From the NCBI GenBank assembly GCA_030696695.1, contig JAUYRP010000012.1, positions 41,560-105,559 of the forward strand: a stretch of DNA of 64,000 nucleotides, written 5' to 3'. Positions within the stretch are counted from its first letter, which is position 1, and every line of letters starts with the position of its first letter. Shown here in pieces: positions 54,815-64,000 of the stretch. The DNA is from Methylophilus sp. (GTDB taxonomy: Bacteria > Pseudomonadota > Gammaproteobacteria > Burkholderiales > Methylophilaceae). The notes below the pieces were generated by a model that saw only the letters and a program-made list of their open reading frames with translations, was not told the origin of the DNA and made no database searches. A program made the translations under genes and the position numbers.

Positions 54815-56041
54815 ATGGCCCTAAACGCGCTCTATGTCGACTTTAATTCCTATTTTGCTTCTGTAGAACAGCAGCTGCAGCCAGAACTGCGCGGAAAACC
54901 TATTGGCATTCTGGCGGTGATGGCAGAAACCACTTGCTGCATTGCCGCCAGTTATGAAGCCAAAGCCTTTGGCATTAAAACCGGCACAGGTGTGCGCGAT
55001 GCACGCAAGCTATGTAAAGACATCATTTTTGTAGAGGCGCGCCCTCCCCTTTATGTAGAACATCACCATAAGCTGATTGAGATAGTGGAAAGCTGCACCC
55101 ATGTAGAAAAAGTGCTGTCCATTGATGAAATGGTGTGCAAGCTGACGGGTAGCCAAAAAATCAAAGACAACGCGCTAAAACTTGCCGCAAACATCAAACA
55201 AGCTGTTTACAAACAATACCCGCATATTTTGTGTTCGATTGGCATCGCGCCAAATACGTTTTTGGCCAAAACAGCATCCAATATGCAAAAGCCAGATGGT
55301 TGTGTGGTGATTCAGGATAGCGATATCCCGCACAAGTTATATGCATTGAAGTTGCGCGATTTGAATGGCATTGGCCGGCAAATGGAAGAGCGACTCAAGC
55401 GTTTTAAAATCAATACCGTAGAGCAATTGTACGCACTCAACCGCGATCAATTAAGAAGCGCTTGGGGCAGTATTGAAGGCGAACGCTATTACGATAAACT
55501 GCGTGGCATTGAGCCTTTTTACGTAAAAAATGCGCGCAGTAGCCTTGGGCATTCGCATGTGCTTCCGCCAGAACAGCGCAACCTAGTGGGCGCCAAAGCA
55601 GTATTGCATCGTCTATTGCAAAAAGCTGCCATGCGCATGCGTAGTTATGGATTGCTCACTACCCGCATCAGCATCAAAGTAAAGTTGCGCGATCAACCTA
55701 GCCTGTATAACGAAAGTGCTATTTCAGCAACGGATAGCACCTTAACGCTGATACAAGCCTTAGAAACATTGTGGCAACAGTTTCCTCTGCGCGGTGTGGA
55801 GCCCATTGCGGTAGGCGTTAACTTTAGTGGTTTAACCATTGCCGAAGAAGCGGCTTATGATTTATTTGCGCCTAAACCTTCTGACACTGAGAAAAAACTG
55901 AATAAAGCGTTGGACGTGTTGAATTTGAAGTATGGGAAAAATACGGTGTATTTTGCTGGGGCGCATCATGCGCTAAAAGATGCGCCTATGCGTATAGCAT
56001 TTAATCATATCCCCAATATGATTATCGAAGATGATGGATAA
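54815..56041 (+). CDS. dinB: Y-family DNA polymerase (DNA polymerase IV-like)
   Basis: Translesion polymerase of 408 residues from the ATG at 54815 (MALNALYVDFNSYFASVEQQ). The catalytic YVDFNSYFASVE carries the first Asp, and VLSIDEMVCKL carries the second Asp-Glu pair. SIGIAPNTFLAKTASNMQKPDG and LNGIGRQMEERLKR (HhH) follow, then the little-finger domain (about 230-350). No C-terminal clamp motif is obvious. It may be DinB proper or a DinB-like polymerase; no imuA/dnaE2 is adjacent and no LexA box is evident. Closely convergent with the next gene. Confidence 0.87.
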   Translation: MALNALYVDFNSYFASVEQQLQPELRGKPIGILAVMAETTCCIAASYEAKAFGIKTGTGVRDARKLCKDIIFVEARPPLYVEHHHKLIEIVESCTHVEKVLSIDEMVCKLTGSQKIKDNALKLAANIKQAVYKQYPHILCSIGIAPNTFLAKTASNMQKPDGCVVIQDSDIPHKLYALKLRDLNGIGRQMEERLKRFKINTVEQLYALNRDQLRSAWGSIEGERYYDKLRGIEPFYVKNARSSLGHSHVLPPEQRNLVGAKAVLHRLLQKAAMRMRSYGLLTTRISIKVKLRDQPSLYNESAISATDSTLTLIQALETLWQQFPLRGVEPIAVGVNFSGLTIAEEAAYDLFAPKPSDTEKKLNKALDVLNLKYGKNTVYFAGAHHALKDAPMRIAFNHIPNMIIEDDG

Positions 56042-56048
56042 ATGCTAA

Positions 56049-56561
56049 TTAATCACAACGGCTTAAAGGCTCTGTCTCACGGCCGCGACTTAAATCATCG
56101 CGCCTCTTACTGAACGTTAAATCGGCCGTATAACTACCACGCGTTAAATCTGGGCCACGTTTACCAAAGCTCAATTCAGCAGTTTGATGTCCTCGTGACA
56201 AATCGTGACGTTTTTTACTAAACGTCATTTCCTTTGTAGATTGACCACGACTCAACGGATTGTTAACTCTGCGCATGGATAGCTCTGGCGTGGCGTGACC
56301 GCGTGTGAGTGACACATTGATTTTACTCAAAGATAAATCATTGCGCTTTCCACTAAAAGTCAGCTCATCTATCTTACGGTGCATGGATAAATCGTTATAG
56401 ACCACATTGCGCGACAGGTTGTCTTGCGGACATATATTACCGCTCACTGAGCAAGCACAACCTTGTTCGGCTTCTGTTATATCTGCGGCAACAGCTACAC
56501 CACTAAAACATAAAGTGATTAAACAGAACGTAATGATTTTCACAGCGTTACCTCTAACCAT
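56049..56561 (-). CDS. Exported basic protein with tandem ~18-residue repeats
   Basis: I start at the ATG at 56559-56561 (MVRGNAVKIITFCLITLCFSGVAVA, a Sec signal), giving 170 residues. After three cysteines (C35, C37, C44) the mature protein is a run of imperfect 18-19-residue units from about 48 to the end, of the form (D)LSRGxxTxELTFSKRxxD: e.g. PLSRGQSTKEMTFSKKRHD, LSRGHQTAELSFGKRGPD, LTRGSYTADLTFSKRRDD. The alternation of hydrophobic and Thr/Ser residues suggests stacked beta-strands; Arg/Lys balances Asp/Glu. It ends in PLSRCD, placing a Cys at position 169. I do not recognise the family. It is monocistronic, between dinB and tRNA-Leu. Confidence 0.7.
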   Translation of the reverse strand: MVRGNAVKIITFCLITLCFSGVAVAADITEAEQGCACSVSGNICPQDNLSRNVVYNDLSMHRKIDELTFSGKRNDLSLSKINVSLTRGHATPELSMRRVNNPLSRGQSTKEMTFSKKRHDLSRGHQTAELSFGKRGPDLTRGSYTADLTFSKRRDDLSRGRETEPLSRCD

Positions 56562-56661
56562 GGATGACTGACTATACCGCGCACAATTGAGAAATTCAAG
56601 CATCTCAAACACTTACGTGCATGTGAAGCATGATTGAATGAAAAAAGTGGGGATTTTAACT

Positions 56662-56748
56662 TGGTGCCCGGGGCCGGAATCGAACCGGCACGACCTTGCG
56701 ATCGAGAGATTTTAAGTCTCTTGTGTCTACCAATTTCACCACCCGGGC
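56662..56748 (-). tRNA. tRNA-Leu (anticodon UAA)
   Basis: An 87-nt class II tRNA including an encoded CCA end (TGG on the plus strand at 56662-56664). Acceptor stem GCCCGGG / CCCGGGC (56742-56748 with 56666-56672), D-arm GTGGTGAAATTGGTAGACAC, anticodon stem AGAGA/TCTCT around loop CTTAAAA with anticodon TAA, a variable arm (CGATCGCAAGGTCG) and the T-arm GTGCCGGTTCGATTCCGGCC. The long variable arm and UAA anticodon identify leucine. Confidence 0.97.
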
Positions 56749-56923
56749 GGGTGATTACTGCAGAATTTGTTGCGGAGCGTATTCTATCACTGTATCGCCA
56801 ATTTTTGCCGTTACCGGTGTGTTTTTTTTCATATTTTCGTCATTTATTTTCCCAGTGCAGCATTTGCAAATGCGCAACACAGATGGAATGTATATTTTTC
56901 ACTTAGACTAAATTTAGGCGCAT

Positions 56924-56954
56924 AAAAAAACACCACGCATGGTGGTGTTTTTTT
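56924..56954. terminator. Terminator hairpin downstream of the TolC-like gene
   Basis: A 13-bp stem AAAAAAACACCAC / GTGGTGTTTTTTT with a 5-nt loop, symmetric enough to act in both directions. It lies 15 bp after the stop of the TolC-like gene (minus strand). Confidence 0.9.
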
Positions 56955-56968
56955 ATGTGCCTACGAAG

Positions 56969-58879
56969 TTAAGGATTCACTAGTTCACGCAGAATTTTCC
57001 ACTCACCACTAGAGTGCTCTAACTCCAAGGTTTTATTCACATTATCTGCAAATCCTTTTACCGCAATACGTTTTGCGTTACATACCTCACAACCTTGGTT
57101 GTTTTTTGGTTTCTGCAGTTTGTAATTAGTCACGCTGTAGTCTTGATTAAACGTGGCTTTTGCTTTGTCACCATCGCATGTAACTTGGACATTAGAAAGT
57201 GCTAAGTTGATTTTACCGGGCGATGTTAACCTTTGCTTACGCTGGCTCTCCCACTCCTCTTTAGTGAGCGGTGGTTCAGGGTTGAACTTATCTGAATACA
57301 CCTTCATGTAAGCTTCTACATCTTTTTGACGCCATGCAGTAGCCCAATTGTTCACCTGCGCTGTGACGACTTCAGGCGAGCATGATGCAGCTACAGGCGC
57401 TGCCGCAACAGCAGCTCTGTCCATCGGCTTAATCAATTGACGATTGGTCACGTTAAGTGGCTTAGCATCAGCCATGATGGCCGCTTTATCAATGATTACT
57501 GGCATAGCTGCCACCGCTTGGCAAACGTTAGCCGCATCTGCGTAATCCTCACGCTTCACCTCTGGCAAACCTTCTCTGGTAGAGCCAATTTTATTGACTA
57601 ATTGTCCTTGCCCGGCAAACAGCCTTGCATAAGCAGCCATTAAATCGTACTCGGTATTAGCGTAGCTACGTTTGGCTTGAAAGTACTCGTTTTCTGTATC
57701 TAGCAAATCCAAAAGTGTACGTTGGCCAATATCAAATTGCTTTTGATAAGCTTCACGCGCATTCTCGATAGAAATACGATGTTGATCGCGATAAACCAGC
57801 TGTTCTTTTAATTGATGAATATCGTTGTATGCGATAGTCACAATTTGGCGTGTATCTACGCAGGCTTTATCACGCAAGTCGTTGGAACGATTAAGTTTTT
57901 CCAATGTTTGGTCTATAGCAGCTTTGTCAGAAAAGCCATTAAACAAGTTAAAGTTCATGGTGATCTCTAGCAAGTCCGCAGCGGCTGTACTGTTTCTACC
58001 GTCCGAACTGGTACCAAGGTTTTTACGTGCTTGCAAATCAAACCTAGGTAAATAACGCGCTTCTTTTGTTTTCACTTCTTTTTGCGTGGCCTGGATATCT
58101 TCAATGGTCGACAGTAAATCTGGATTTGATAGATAAGCCACACGTAGTGCATCTGCCGGACTGGGGTCTATTTCGCTTTTGACAAAAGTAGGCTCTTCTA
58201 GTGTTTCTGGTGGCAATTCACCCAACAAACGTTGAATACGCGCTGTCACATCATAAAGATTAGTGGTTTCTGTGAGTAAATTAGCTTCTGCCAAGGCTAA
58301 ACGGCCAGCCGCTTGTTCCAAGTCCACACGTCTAGCAACACCTGCATCTACGCGCTCTTTAATTTTTTCGTAATACTGTTTGTGGATGACATAGTTGGTT
58401 TTTGCATAATCCGTTAATTGACGATAGCGCAGCGTGTCTACATAGGAGCGTACAAACTCTAACGTAGTGTTTTGCATGGCGCTTTGTAGTTCGTAATAGC
58501 GCACACGTTGGGCAAACTCAAGACGGCTTACTTCATTCGGTGTAGCGAAACCATCAAAAATCATTTGTCTTAAGACTAGTTCATTGTTAGACCTTGGAAT
58601 ATTGGTGCCGTTGTTTCTACCAAAGCCGCCGTCTATTTCTTCTTGACGACGATAGGAGCTAACAATGTCTGCTTTTGGCAGGTAGCCGCCGCGCACAACT
58701 TCCGTCTCGAACCCGGCGCCTGTGTATTCGTGATATTTAGCTTGTACTTCTGGATTTTGGGTGATGACCTGTTCAACCATTTCCTTGAGGGTGGTTAAAG
58801 TTTGGGAATAAGCGTTGAGCGTAAACCAAGAAAGCGTCACAAGCAGGGCAAATTGCTTCAAGCTACCATTTTTTTTCAT
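56969..58879 (-). CDS. TolC-family outer-membrane channel with C-terminal NTF2/Cds6-like domain
   Basis: Outer-membrane exit duct of a type I secretion system. A Sec signal (MKKNGSLKQFALLVTLSWFTLNAYS) is followed by the TolC repeat body (about 30-450: LKEMVEQVITQNPEVQAKYHEY, GQRTLLDLLDTENEYFQAKRSY). Residues ~505-636 are an added domain: VTAQVNNWATAWRQKDVEAYMKVYSDKF, LSNVQVTCDGDKAKATFNQDYSV and SGEWKILREL, the NTF2/SnoaL-like fold found at the end of Cds6-type proteins, with a CEVC cysteine pair. Plain TolC is ~450-490 residues, so the extension is clear. It lies 191 bp downstream of the RTX adhesin on the same strand, its likely cargo. Confidence 0.92.
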   Translation of the reverse strand: MKKNGSLKQFALLVTLSWFTLNAYSQTLTTLKEMVEQVITQNPEVQAKYHEYTGAGFETEVVRGGYLPKADIVSSYRRQEEIDGGFGRNNGTNIPRSNNELVLRQMIFDGFATPNEVSRLEFAQRVRYYELQSAMQNTTLEFVRSYVDTLRYRQLTDYAKTNYVIHKQYYEKIKERVDAGVARRVDLEQAAGRLALAEANLLTETTNLYDVTARIQRLLGELPPETLEEPTFVKSEIDPSPADALRVAYLSNPDLLSTIEDIQATQKEVKTKEARYLPRFDLQARKNLGTSSDGRNSTAAADLLEITMNFNLFNGFSDKAAIDQTLEKLNRSNDLRDKACVDTRQIVTIAYNDIHQLKEQLVYRDQHRISIENAREAYQKQFDIGQRTLLDLLDTENEYFQAKRSYANTEYDLMAAYARLFAGQGQLVNKIGSTREGLPEVKREDYADAANVCQAVAAMPVIIDKAAIMADAKPLNVTNRQLIKPMDRAAVAAAPVAASCSPEVVTAQVNNWATAWRQKDVEAYMKVYSDKFNPEPPLTKEEWESQRKQRLTSPGKINLALSNVQVTCDGDKAKATFNQDYSVTNYKLQKPKNNQGCEVCNAKRIAVKGFADNVNKTLELEHSSGEWKILRELVNP

Positions 58880-58976
58880 TAAGCATATTCACGTATTTTT
58901 TTATTATATTATTGAAATCATCGGGTTAGTTGCCAAACCTCGACAAAATATACTATACAAAACATAGCAAGTAAAG

Positions 58977-59015
58977 AAAAGGGCTTAGTCCAAATGGTCT
59001 AAGCCCTTAATTAAC
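58977..59015 (-). terminator. Rho-independent terminator after the RTX adhesin gene
   Basis: Stem AAGGGCTTAG-T-CC / GG-T-CTAAGCCCTT (one mismatch) with a short A/T loop. On the minus strand it is followed by TTTTCTTTA. It stands about 60 bp after the adhesin stop and before the TolC gene, separating or attenuating their expression. Confidence 0.85.
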
Positions 59016-59070
59016 ACACTAAATCTTGTAAAAAACCGTTAATTCATACTATTCATTCCTGTATTAACGC

Positions 59071-62000
59071 TTAATCCGTGATTAATTTATTATTACTTAA
59101 CAAGTTTTGAATGATTGCTTGGTCATCGGCAAACCCTGTCACCAAATCAACATTATTCAAGGTAATGACTTGTGTGTCTTGCGAGGCATTAAACCCTGAA
59201 GAGAATGCACCTGTATTACTAATGTGCAGCACCGTGTTATCGCCAACTTTCTCAAAATGTAAGAAGGATTCAAGATTGGCGCCTATGCCCTCTGCTGTTT
59301 CACCTTGCAGCAAGTCTCTCAAGTCAAGTTTATCTACGTTCGCTTGTGTGCTGAAATCGGTAATCACGTCATTTGCTGGCGCACCTACCGTGCCATTGTC
59401 AGCCAACGTCCACACAAAAACATCTGAACCTGACCCACCGGTTAGGGTGTCATTACCAGCGCCGCCAATGAGAATGTCGTTGCCAGAACCGCCATCCAAT
59501 ACATCATCCCCTTGGCCGCCATCCAGACGGTCTGCACCATCTCCACCAAAAATACTGTCTGCGCCAGCGCCACCGGAAATCGCGTCGTTTCCGCCGTTAC
59601 CAAACAACGTATCGTTCGTATTGCCACCAATGATAACCTCGTCAATTTCACCGCCACGAATCGTGGTACCCGCAACCGAGAAGATATCTGCAGTCGCACC
59701 AGTGGTTCCACTACCAGAATTGAGCGTGTAATCAAATTGACCATGCTCGTCGATTGCACCGGTGATTTGGTCAATGGTAATCAATAGGTTGTAATCAGTG
59801 CTGGCGGCAGTACCCGCTACTGCGGATTCAACACGAATAAAATATTCACCATCAATGGGCGCTGTGAAATAAGCATTGGGTGCACCACCCACAGTTGCCA
59901 GGTTGGCGCTCACTAAGGTGCCATTGCTGTCAATATACTCCACTGCACCTATCATATTTTGCGTTTGGTTATCGACATCGACGAAAATACGTTCGCCTGC
60001 GAATAGTTTTACCTTCACGTAATCTACATCTTTGTTTGCAGTTGTGTTTGCTATTCGACCACTGAATACCTGCGTTCTACCTGCCACATCGACAGCCCAA
60101 GCTTGTCCGCCTGGCAATACAGTACCAAAGCGAGTTCTATCGGTTAAATCAACTGCATTTTCGCGGACATTGTTCATCGCAAATGAGACGTTGTCATACA
60201 CACCCCCATTAAATAATGCTTCTGTTTCTATCTGAATAGGTTTAGCAGTAGTTGCTGTTGGATTAAATACGATATTGCTAGTACCACTAACCGTACCGTT
60301 GACCGCACCACTGGTGCTGGTAATGGTTCCAGTACCATTTACCAAAACATCGTTATGTAACAACAAGTCTGAACTGATGTTAATTGGCGTGCCAGCAGTC
60401 ACATTGGTCAGAATAGTGTCACGGTTAGCATCTAAATTGGCAATGTAATCCAAGTTAATCACCAGATTAAGATTGGCCGTATCGCCATCCCCATCCACAG
60501 CAGTGACTACAAAAATTTCTTGCTGATTTTGGATAGTAGCGTTTACCACTAGACTGTAAGTGTAAGTCCCTGTAATCCAATCGACCTCTAACTGTCCACC
60601 TTTATTGGTGTTGATGGTGATATTCGTTGGGCCACCAGATGTGTAGCTATAAGTAACGCCGTCGACTAAGATGCTTTGAACACCTCCACCATCAGCACCC
60701 AATAAGAAACCGCTAGTGCTGCCAGCACCAGATACAACAGAAACGGTACCTGCTACCAAGCCACCATCTACAGTTGCCAGTAATGATGCAGCCAAATCGG
60801 ATGGATTCACCACACGAATTGCAAAATCTTCCTGGCCGTCTGCAGGATCGGTATCATTATTGGGATAAGCGATTGGTAACAAGTTAGTCAAACTAACGGT
60901 TGGCCCAATGCCCACACCAAAGGCAATTGAGGGTGATGAATTGCCCGCAGCGGTTGTATTTTCTACAAAGTTCTCCCACTGCGCGATGGTAGGCGTAGAG
61001 GTAGTTGTCAGTGCAAAACCTGCGGTTGGGTCGCCATCCGTTACAAAGTAAATCAATGTCTTATCGGCTGGTGGCTGAGTATATCCAGTTACCAACTCGT
61101 TTAATGCACTGGTGTACTCGGTTCCGCCAGTAGGTTGAATATTGTTAATGTAATCAATCGCACCGGTAGTATCGTCAATATACCAATTGGTTTCATTTGC
61201 ACCAGATGCAAAATCAACAATCTTCACGTTAACATTGCCAAGGCCATCAAATTTTTTCACCAACTCTGCCAATGCATCTTTTGCAATAAGCATACGTGCA
61301 CTGGCCGGATCAAACAGCGGATCATTGGAGCTGCGGCCAGCAGCGTCAAACGCCATACTGCCTGAGCGGTCAATCACCAACACTAAGTTATACGTAGTAA
61401 GTGAAGGCGATGTAAGTGTTTGCTCAATATCACCAATGCGTATTGGTGCATCATCCACAATGTTGATGTTCAATGTGGAGTTGGTGGTTTGACCGTTAAA
61501 GCTATTGGTCAATACGTAGTTAAAGCTTGGTGCATCGTTTACGCCTTCATCTGTCGCTGCATTCAAGGTATAGACAAAATCACCTTTGGCAAACCCGCCA
61601 GTAGCTTGGGTGTATACCACCAAAGTTCCCGTCGCATCGGCAATGGTAATGACGCCACCCACAGGTGTCACACCATTCACATTGGTGATTTCAGTCGTAC
61701 CACTCACACCCGTGTCATTGGCTAACAAGTTACCAGTGACGGCTTCTGTGGTTAGCGTTGGCTGAGTACCACTGGCTAGCGCTGCCTCAAACACAGTAGC
61801 ATTGTCTGCAACGGCTGTCACAGTAGAGTCTGTAGTCACTGTGAGTGTAGTTGATGATGTACTACCATCCGCATCAGCTATCGTATAGGTAAAGACATCA
61901 GGCGTTACGCTACTTAAATCTTGAGCGGCACTTAATCCATCGATTCGATAGGTGGCACCCGATGATGTAAATTGTAGATATCGGAATGCACTGCCAGTTG

Positions 62001-64000
62001 TGATGGTTGATGTTTGGATATTTGAACCATTACCCGTAATCGTACCAGTTGCAATAAAATTGCCGCTTGCATCATAGGCACGCCATGTAGCCGTCTCACT
62101 GCCGGACAAATCAGTTAAAGTCACATTCGCAGATGTGGTACCAAAACCAACACCCAAATCTAGCACTAAATGCTCACCACTCTCAATTCGATTATTATTT
62201 GAACTACCCGCAGAAGATTCAACACCCAAACCGTCATTATTAGTACCACCATTGTTACGGAAACGCACTCTTCCTGCTGCACTGGCATCCAAACTAGACA
62301 GATTCAGGTTGGCACCCGTTTGCGGGTTAGCGCCATCAAAACCATAAGTGCTGATCCCTGCTGCCGTCCAAACCGCCTGTGTATTGCTGTTAGTACCAGC
62401 GATAACCTCACGATTAGATAAGGATGAAGTGTAGGTGTAGCTACCATCGTCCTGATCAATGACCAATGTACCGTTGTTAGTCACAATGGTGCGAACATTA
62501 CCCGCACCCAGCGTATTGGATAAAGCGCCAGCAATCGTCACATTAGTAATTGCAACTGGAGCATCTGCGCCGAGTGCATCAGCTGTCGCACCACCTGCCC
62601 CGGTTAACACATTACCGGTTGTACTACCACCAATACCAACGCTGTCGGAATCACTGTTGGCAAGCAACTGGCTGTCGGTGACATTGATTGTCACCGTAGT
62701 CCACGCCGTATTGAGACTGCCATCCGTTGCACGGTAGACAAAACTATCTACATCAGAAATGGCATCAGCATGGTTACGCACTGGCGCTGTATAGGTAAAC
62801 GTACCATCTGTATTCATTACCACCGTGCCACCTAAAGCTGTGGTGATGGTATTGCTGCCATTGGCATTGGTGGCAGTGGCACCACTATCGGTTGCAAACT
62901 GTGCAACTGTGAGTGTTGGTGAATCCACATCCGTATCGTTACTTAACACATTGCCACGTACAACAGTGGTACCTTCCACCACGCTATTGGCGCCATTGAA
63001 CACATCAGCAACACCAATTGGCGCATCGTTCACAGCGATTACATTAATCGTCGCTACTGCTGTATTTGAGTTACTTTGCCCATCGTTTACTACCACGTTG
63101 ATGGTGCGTGGCGTTGTGCTTGGGTTTTCACTGGTGTTGCTGTAGGTAATAGCACGAATTGCCGTTTGATAGTTTGCCAATGAGGCATTGCCTGTCAGCG
63201 TCACCACATTACCCACTACTGTAGCAGTGATATCAGCGGGCATGCCGCCTGCGGCCAACACATCGCCCGCTTGCGCATTGGTCAGGGTAATGGTTGCACT
63301 GGCAAGGTTTGTTGAATCAACATCCGTAATTGCAATATCAGTATCTGCAATCGACACGCCAGCGCCATTTTCTGTATACGAAGTAACGTAGTTATTGCCA
63401 GCAGCTGTTGAATTATTCCCATCCAAATCAATACTTGGTGGCTGATCATTATCAATAATAGTACCTACACCTGTGCCTGTAGCGATTGTTGCATTGCTTG
63501 GTGCAGAAAGTACCACGTTGAATGTTTCACTTGGCTCTGCCGTAGTGTCATTAATAATCGGCACTGTAATGGTTTGTGTAATCACACCTGGTGCAAAGGT
63601 CAGTGAACCAGTGGTTGAGGTGTAATCACTCCCTGCAGTGGCTGTACCATTGCTGGTGGCGTAGTTTACGCTCACGGTTTGTCCGCTGGCTGCATTCAAG
63701 GTCACTGTAAAGGTAGCAGTACCTGCTGCTTCATTCACGCTGACATTGTTGATGCTTAAGGTTGGGGTTGGGTCGTCATCCACAATCGTACCTACACCAG
63801 TCACGCCACCCACAGTCAAGGCTGTGGTTTCATTCGCTTCGTCCAGCGTGTCTTGTAGGGTAGCGTAGGTCACAGTAAAGCTTGTAACCCCTGCTGGTAC
63901 CGTTAAGATCCCGCCGCTTAAAGTAACACCATTACTGAAGGTTGCCGCTGTGTTGAAATCGGTACCTGCTGTAGCCGTAGTGCCAGCCAAGCTGTAGTTA
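59071..64000 (-). CDS. Giant RTX adhesin (LapA/BapA type) with VWA domain; N-terminus beyond the window
   Basis: At least 1640 residues are visible; the frame is open to the right edge, so the start is outside. N- to C-terminal in the visible part: two Calx-beta repeats ([19 protein letters not shown] and similar), cadherin/VCBS-like repeats ([32 protein letters not shown] in pieces), further Ig-like repeats, and a von Willebrand A domain with [17 protein letters not shown] and YFVTDGDP. T1SS-143-type repeats ([18 protein letters not shown]), RTX nonapeptides (about 59415-59665; [20 protein letters not shown]) and a C-terminal secretion signal of the VCA0849 type ([11 protein letters not shown]...DVITDFS...[12 protein letters not shown]) complete it. 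It is exported by type I secretion through the adjacent TolC and likely acts in surface attachment or biofilm. Confidence 0.95.
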   Translation of the reverse strand, partial: NYSLAGTTATAGTDFNTAATFSNGVTLSGGILTVPAGVTSFTVTYATLQDTLDEANETTALTVGGVTGVGTIVDDDPTPTLSINNVSVNEAAGTATFTVTLNAASGQTVSVNYATSNGTATAGSDYTSTTGSLTFAPGVITQTITVPIINDTTAEPSETFNVVLSAPSNATIATGTGVGTIIDNDQPPSIDLDGNNSTAAGNNYVTSYTENGAGVSIADTDIAITDVDSTNLASATITLTNAQAGDVLAAGGMPADITATVVGNVVTLTGNASLANYQTAIRAITYSNTSENPSTTPRTINVVVNDGQSNSNTAVATINVIAVNDAPIGVADVFNGANSVVEGTTVVRGNVLSNDTDVDSPTLTVAQFATDSGATATNANGSNTITTALGGTVVMNTDGTFTYTAPVRNHADAISDVDSFVYRATDGSLNTAWTTVTINVTDSQLLANSDSDSVGIGGSTTGNVLTGAGGATADALGADAPVAITNVTIAGALSNTLGAGNVRTIVTNNGTLVIDQDDGSYTYTSSLSNREVIAGTNSNTQAVWTAAGISTYGFDGANPQTGANLNLSSLDASAAGRVRFRNNGGTNNDGLGVESSAGSSNNNRIESGEHLVLDLGVGFGTTSANVTLTDLSGSETATWRAYDASGNFIATGTITGNGSNIQTSTITTGSAFRYLQFTSSGATYRIDGLSAAQDLSSVTPDVFTYTIADADGSTSSTTLTVTTDSTVTAVADNATVFEAALASGTQPTLTTEAVTGNLLANDTGVSGTTEITNVNGVTPVGGVITIADATGTLVVYTQATGGFAKGDFVYTLNAATDEGVNDAPSFNYVLTNSFNGQTTNSTLNINIVDDAPIRIGDIEQTLTSPSLTTYNLVLVIDRSGSMAFDAAGRSSNDPLFDPASARMLIAKDALAELVKKFDGLGNVNVKIVDFASGANETNWYIDDTTGAIDYINNIQPTGGTEYTSALNELVTGYTQPPADKTLIYFVTDGDPTAGFALTTTSTPTIAQWENFVENTTAAGNSSPSIAFGVGIGPTVSLTNLLPIAYPNNDTDPADGQEDFAIRVVNPSDLAASLLATVDGGLVAGTVSVVSGAGSTSGFLLGADGGGVQSILVDGVTYSYTSGGPTNITINTNKGGQLEVDWITGTYTYSLVVNATIQNQQEIFVVTAVDGDGDTANLNLVINLDYIANLDANRDTILTNVTAGTPINISSDLLLHNDVLVNGTGTITSTSGAVNGTVSGTSNIVFNPTATTAKPIQIETEALFNGGVYDNVSFAMNNVRENAVDLTDRTRFGTVLPGGQAWAVDVAGRTQVFSGRIANTTANKDVDYVKVKLFAGERIFVDVDNQTQNMIGAVEYIDSNGTLVSANLATVGGAPNAYFTAPIDGEYFIRVESAVAGTAASTDYNLLITIDQITGAIDEHGQFDYTLNSGSGTTGATADIFSVAGTTIRGGEIDEVIIGGNTNDTLFGNGGNDAISGGAGADSIFGGDGADRLDGGQGDDVLDGGSGNDILIGGAGNDTLTGGSGSDVFVWTLADNGTVGAPANDVITDFSTQANVDKLDLRDLLQGETAEGIGANLESFLHFEKVGDNTVLHISNTGAFSSGFNASQDTQVITLNNVDLVTGFADDQAIIQNLLSNNKLITD

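Noticed and set aside
56634..56911. Short plus-strand frames containing PGAGIEPARPCDREILSL
   Set aside because: This peptide is the well-known mistranslation of the complement of a tRNA gene; the segment is tRNA-Leu.
59442..63391. Many 60-200-codon plus-strand frames opposite the RTX adhesin
   Set aside because: They mirror the low-complexity Gly/Asp/Thr repeats of the real gene on the other strand; Ser/Pro/Val-rich artefacts.

Overview
The window looks like a chromosomal segment of a moderately AT-rich betaproteobacterium. Gene content and protein style (kup, PrmB, aceE-aceF-lpdA with a lipoyl domain on E3, the birA-coaX-SPOR operon, T1SS adhesin plus TolC) fit the Methylophilaceae (Methylotenera/Methylophilus-like). 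That placement is inference from recognised families; no rRNA or methylotrophy marker is present.

Layout. 1-1574 (minus): dsbB, a small membrane protein and cysM, joined by ATGA overlaps; cysM runs off the left edge. 1636-4714 (plus): xseA, a PhyH-type dioxygenase and a lipoprotein. 4910-12857 (minus): an accessory operon made of a TadE-OmpA fusion, a very large Sec-exported RHS protein with a metal-hydrolase-like tip, and an exported beta-helix protein. It lies behind a promoter framed by two identical-core palindromes. 13104-21802 (plus): kup, an M48 lipoprotein peptidase, dapD, an MHYT-GGDEF-EAL protein, an ArsC/Spx-like protein, dapE and prmB. 21804-27951 (minus): rluB, an FkbH-like protein, recJ and a recJ-linked conserved protein. 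28128-33224 (plus): TonB receptor, periplasmic binding-protein-like gene and CHASE8/HAMP-GGDEF-EAL, a compact likely c-di-GMP signalling unit. 33311-35842: a glycine-zipper protein, an exported pentapeptide-repeat protein and a Crp/Fnr regulator. 35921-39569: a sulfide/persulfide detoxification locus (persulfide-dioxygenase-like MBL protein, BigR/SqrR-like ArsR regulator, DUF442 protein, type II SQR, TauE/SafE). 40049-47267: pyruvate dehydrogenase operon plus a GlcD-like flavoprotein. 47275-49687 (minus): birA-coaX-SPOR. 49988-56041: glnS, a DUF2971 gene, flavin reductase, corA, msrA and dinB. 56049-64000 (minus): a repeat-rich basic exported protein, tRNA-Leu(UAA), TolC with an extra NTF2-like domain, and the C-terminal part of a giant RTX/VWA adhesin that runs off the right edge.

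How the genes work together. Sulfide would be oxidised by SQR, the persulfide product handled by the MBL dioxygenase and the sulfur-transferase-like protein, and the sulfite exported by TauE/SafE, under a dithiol ArsR sensor whose likely operator covers the shared promoter. PDH feeds acetyl-CoA, and BirA and the lipoyl-bearing E2/E3 belong to the same cofactor economy. The TolC and RTX adhesin belong to a LapA/BapA-style type I secretion system whose other parts are outside the window.

The best candidate for an undescribed system is the TadE-OmpA / RHS / beta-helix operon at 4910-12921.
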